Shown piece by piece: positions 14,083 through 16,460 of a stretch of DNA of 16,460 nucleotides (position 1 is the first letter of the stretch; the number at the start of each line of letters is the position of its first letter). The notes below the pieces were generated by a model. The model ran no database searches and was not told where the DNA came from. It saw only the letters and a program-made list of their open reading frames with translations. The stretch lies in assembly GCA_964599565.1 (NCBI GenBank), contig CAZRFE010000052.1, forward strand, positions 1 through 16,460. Reading direction: 5' to 3'. This stretch comes from JAJUFS01 sp964599565. GTDB taxonomy: Bacteria; Pseudomonadota; Gammaproteobacteria; Natronospirales; JAJUFS01. Made by a program: the position numbers and the translations under genes.

Positions 14083-14149
14083 GTAAAGCGCGCCTCGCGA
14101 CGGTTAACATTCGCGGCATGACACACACACGCGCCACCGGCTGGACAAC

Positions 14150-15385
14150 ATGAAGCAACCGCTCACGCGTTTCGCAAACCTGTGGCGCACGTTCAGCGCC
14201 GCACCGCACCGCATGTTCTTCTTCACGGGCATGTGGCAGCTCGTCGTCGTGTCGGCATGGTGGGCCGCTGTGCTCGTTGCGCGCGCGTTCGGCGCAGGCG
14301 GCATGGAGCCGGTGATGCCCGCACTGTTCCTGCACGGCGGCATGATGCTGTTTCTCGTGTTCACGCCGTTCATGGCGGGTTTCCTGTTCACGGTGTTTCC
14401 GCGCTGGCAGCCGGCGCCGGAAATTCCGCGCGGCGTGCATCTTGCGGTGTTCGCCGGCATGAACCTCGGCCAGCTCGGTTTCCTTGCCGGCATGCATACG
14501 AGCCGCGCGCTGGTCGTCGCGGCGCTCGCTGTGCTTGTCGCGGCGTGGACCGTGCTGCTCGGCGGGCTGCTCCGATCGCTGCTGCGTGCAAGTGCGCGCG
14601 CACCGCACGCGGTGACGGTGCTTGCAGGTCTCGCCGGCGGATACGCGGGACTGTGGCTGTTCCTGCACGCGGCATGGGCGAACGACTGGCAGGCATGGGC
14701 CGTCATTCGCGCGCTCGGCATATGGGCGTTTCTCGTTCCCGTCTATTTCAGCGTCAGTCACCGCATGGTGCCGTTCTTCACGTCGCGCGTCGTGCCGGGT
14801 TACCGCGTGTACCGTCCGGATGCGCTGCTGCATGCAGCGGTCGTTCTCGGCATCATGCGCGCGCTTCTCGAATTCCTGCCCGCATGGCGCTGGCTCGCGA
14901 GCGTTCCGCTCGGGCTGATTCTCGCCTGGCTGGTGTGGAACTGGTGGCCGCGGCAGGAAAGCGAGCATGCGCTGATGCGCGTGCTGCATCTCTCGCTGTT
15001 GTGGCTCGCAGGCGGCGTGCTGCTGTTCGGCGCGCAGGATCTCATGCTGGCATTCGGCGGCAGCGATGTTCTCGGCCGCGTGCCGCTGCACGCGCTCGGC
15101 ATCGGTTTCTTCGGTGGCATGCTGCTGTCGATGGTCACGCGCGTCTCGCTCGGCCATTCGGGACGGCCGCTGGTGCTCGACCGGTTCACGTGGCTGATCT
15201 TCTGGCTCGTGCAGGCGACGGTGATCGTGCGCGTTGCGGGCGAATACCTGCTTTCCGTTTCCTGGGCGGGATACAGCCATGCGATGGCGTGCGCCGCGCT
15301 CATCTGGCTCGCTGCGTTCTTCGCCTGGGCGTGGCGCTTCATCCGCATCTACTGGCAGCCGCGCATCGACGGCGGGCAGGGCTAG
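14150..15385 (+). CDS. nnrS: NnrS family membrane protein
   Basis: 411 residues, almost wholly hydrophobic with about twelve membrane helices. The NnrS hallmark LGIGFFGGMLLSMVTRVSLGHSGRPL is present (about 320-345), together with HRMVPFFTSRVVPGY near 205 and histidines in or near helices (e.g. FLHGGMM) that may bind heme. NnrS is a heme- and copper-containing inner-membrane protein linked to relief of nitric-oxide stress in denitrifiers and in Vibrio. ATG 14150 has only a weak GGA upstream, but family homology begins right after it. It has its own Dnr-type box 33 bases ahead of the predicted transcription start-to-ATG leader, and follows the six-cysteine gene by 123 bases. A weak hairpin without a T run follows the stop. 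Confidence 0.94.
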   Translation: MKQPLTRFANLWRTFSAAPHRMFFFTGMWQLVVVSAWWAAVLVARAFGAGGMEPVMPALFLHGGMMLFLVFTPFMAGFLFTVFPRWQPAPEIPRGVHLAVFAGMNLGQLGFLAGMHTSRALVVAALAVLVAAWTVLLGGLLRSLLRASARAPHAVTVLAGLAGGYAGLWLFLHAAWANDWQAWAVIRALGIWAFLVPVYFSVSHRMVPFFTSRVVPGYRVYRPDALLHAAVVLGIMRALLEFLPAWRWLASVPLGLILAWLVWNWWPRQESEHALMRVLHLSLLWLAGGVLLFGAQDLMLAFGGSDVLGRVPLHALGIGFFGGMLLSMVTRVSLGHSGRPLVLDRFTWLIFWLVQATVIVRVAGEYLLSVSWAGYSHAMACAALIWLAAFFAWAWRFIRIYWQPRIDGGQG

Positions 15386-15479
15386 CGCCGCCGTCCCCGC
15401 GTGCACGCATTCGCGTGTGCGCCTTTCCGGGTGGTTCCTGTATGCGAACGTGCAGCTATTGTCGCGTTCATGTTTTCAC

Positions 15480-15493
15480 TTGATCCCTGTCAA
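15480..15493 (+). promoter_or_regulatory. Dnr/FNR box upstream of nirK
   Basis: TTGATCCCTGTCAA differs from TTGAT-N4-ATCAA at one position (GTCAA for ATCAA). TACGCT (15516-15521), a -10-like hexamer, is centred exactly 32 bases away. Predicted start near 15528, 35 bases before the ATG. Confidence 0.82.
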
Positions 15494-15562
15494 GGTGTTT
15501 GCGACTCTCCGGCACTACGCTTGTTTCCAGGCAAGACGGCTCGAACCGTACTGGAGGAAGAA

Positions 15563-16460
15563 ATGAAAGTGCTGCTCAGTTGCGCTGTTGTCGCGTTGCT
15601 TGCGCTCGCAGGTTGCGACAGCGGTAATGATCGCGATGCCGTGCAGAAGACAACGGCGGACGCAGAACGTCCTCAAGGTTCGGCGGGCGGCGATTTCGGT
15701 CCGCCGCAGGGAGAGCCGATCCGCGCCATCACCACAGCACCGCCGCACGTGCCGCCGCCGGTGAATCGCGATCATCCCGCGAAGGTGATCGTGGAGATGG
15801 AAGTGCGCGAAGTGGAAATGGAAATTTCCGAAGGCGTTTCGTACACGTTCTGGACGTTCGACGGCACGGTGCCGGGATCGTTCATCCGCATTCGCCAGGG
15901 CGACACCGTCGAGTTCCATCTCAAGAACCATCCCGATTCGAAGATGCCGCACAACATCGACCTGCACGCCGTCACGGGTTCAGGCGGAGGTGCCACGTCG
16001 AGCTTCACCGCACCCGGCCGCCGCTCGCAGTTCTCCTTCAAGGCGCTGAACGCGGGCCTGTACGTGTACCACTGCGCGACGGCGCCCGTCGGCATGCACG
16101 TCGCGAACGGCATGTACGGCCTGATCCTCGTCGAACCGCCCGAAGGCCTGCCCGCCGTGGATCGCGAGTACTACGTGATGCAGGGCGATTTCTACACCGT
16201 CGGCAAGTACCGCGAGAAAGGCCACCAGCCGTTCGACATGCAGAAGGCCATCGAGGAGAACGCGACCTACGTGCTGTTCAATGGCTCGGAAGGCGCGCTG
16301 CTCGGCGACAACGCGCTGCAGGCGAAGGTTGGTGAAACCGTGCGCCTGTACGTCGGCAACGGCGGCCCCAATCTCGTGTCGAGTTTCCACGTGATCGGTG
16401 AAATTTTCGACAAGGTGTATTTCCAGGGCGGCACGAACTACCAGCAGAACGTGCAGACCA
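15563..16460 (+). CDS. nirK: AniA-type copper nitrite reductase lipoprotein, 3' end outside window
   Basis: The first 299 codons of a two-cupredoxin-domain nitrite reductase, which reduces nitrite to nitric oxide. The signal ends in a lipobox LAGC (Cys18), so it is probably a lipid-anchored envelope enzyme like Neisseria AniA, with a proline-rich linker to about residue 70. Type 1 copper ligands are His130, Cys171, His179 and Met184; type 2 ligands His135 and His170 are present, the third lying beyond the window. The catalytic pair is Asp133 and His276 (SFHVIGE). The segment VYHCATAPVGMHVANGMYGLILVEP is characteristic of the AniA (class II) group, with a shorter loop than in class I enzymes. 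GGAGGAAG precedes ATG 15563. A Dnr-type box lies upstream; pseudoazurin in this window is the likely electron donor. Confidence 0.95.
   Translation, partial: MKVLLSCAVVALLALAGCDSGNDRDAVQKTTADAERPQGSAGGDFGPPQGEPIRAITTAPPHVPPPVNRDHPAKVIVEMEVREVEMEISEGVSYTFWTFDGTVPGSFIRIRQGDTVEFHLKNHPDSKMPHNIDLHAVTGSGGGATSSFTAPGRRSQFSFKALNAGLYVYHCATAPVGMHVANGMYGLILVEPPEGLPAVDREYYVMQGDFYTVGKYREKGHQPFDMQKAIEENATYVLFNGSEGALLGDNALQAKVGETVRLYVGNGGPNLVSSFHVIGEIFDKVYFQGGTNYQQNVQT

Noticed and set aside
13778..15406. A 542-codon open frame antisense to nnrS and the six-cysteine gene
   Set aside because: Composition-driven shadow: Arg/His/Glu-rich, no domains, and it lies opposite well-supported genes and two Dnr boxes.
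1..16460. CRISPR arrays, insertion sequences, prophage or toxin-antitoxin genes
   Set aside because: No spaced direct repeats, transposase-like motifs, phage proteins or recognisable toxin-antitoxin pairs were seen on either strand.

Overview
The window looks like a scaffold piece from a high-GC gammaproteobacterium able to denitrify, probably assembled from metagenomic or draft short reads. Supporting signs are a gammaproteobacterial-type tRNA-Glu, a TypA/BipA GTPase, a UspE-like tandem stress protein, the PA2779/PA2778 gene pair, a Pseudomonas-type Dnr regulator and an AniA-type copper nitrite reductase. A 100-N gap flanked by an exact 55-base duplication points to a short-read scaffolder. 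I cannot name the genus.

Left part (1-9590), mostly housekeeping and signalling: the 3' end of tRNA-Glu(TTC); an HD-GYP phosphodiesterase; an AlkA-like DNA glycosylase; a UspE-like protein; a two-gene lipoprotein operon whose first member is an HExxH metalloprotease candidate interrupted by the assembly gap; a host-attachment/baeRF-like protein; and a membrane GGDEF diguanylate cyclase facing typA across a divergent promoter region. Clear rho-independent terminators follow the lipoprotein operon and typA.

Middle part (9600-11091): the PA2779-like small membrane protein and the PA2778-like lipoprotein cysteine peptidase with TPR tail, 3 bases apart.

Right part (11100-16460), a nitrogen-oxide respiration and NO-stress cluster: pseudoazurin, a 24-codon CxC mini-gene overlapping sirB2 by ATGA, dnr (leftward), a small gene that appears frameshifted (leftward), a DUF2249 protein (leftward), a six-cysteine 69-residue protein (rightward), nnrS (rightward) and the first 299 codons of a lipoprotein NirK (rightward). 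Four 14-base TTGAT-N4-ATCAA-type boxes (two perfect, two with one mismatch) lie upstream of these units. In every case a -10-like hexamer sits exactly 32 bases from the box centre, the geometry of class II FNR/Dnr activation. One fully palindromic box (13687-13700) lies between divergent units and can be read in both directions. Its leftward unit runs through DUF2249 and the frameshifted gene to dnr, which suggests positive autoregulation. The Dnr-like protein carries the E-xx-S-R recognition-helix signature that in FNR reads TTGAT, so regulator and sites match within the window.

The most novel items are the Dnr-controlled six-cysteine protein, the CxC mini-gene coupled to sirB2, and the unrecognised frameshifted gene between DUF2249 and dnr. 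No intergenic stretch exceeds about 210 bases. No insertion sequence, CRISPR array or phage gene was seen.
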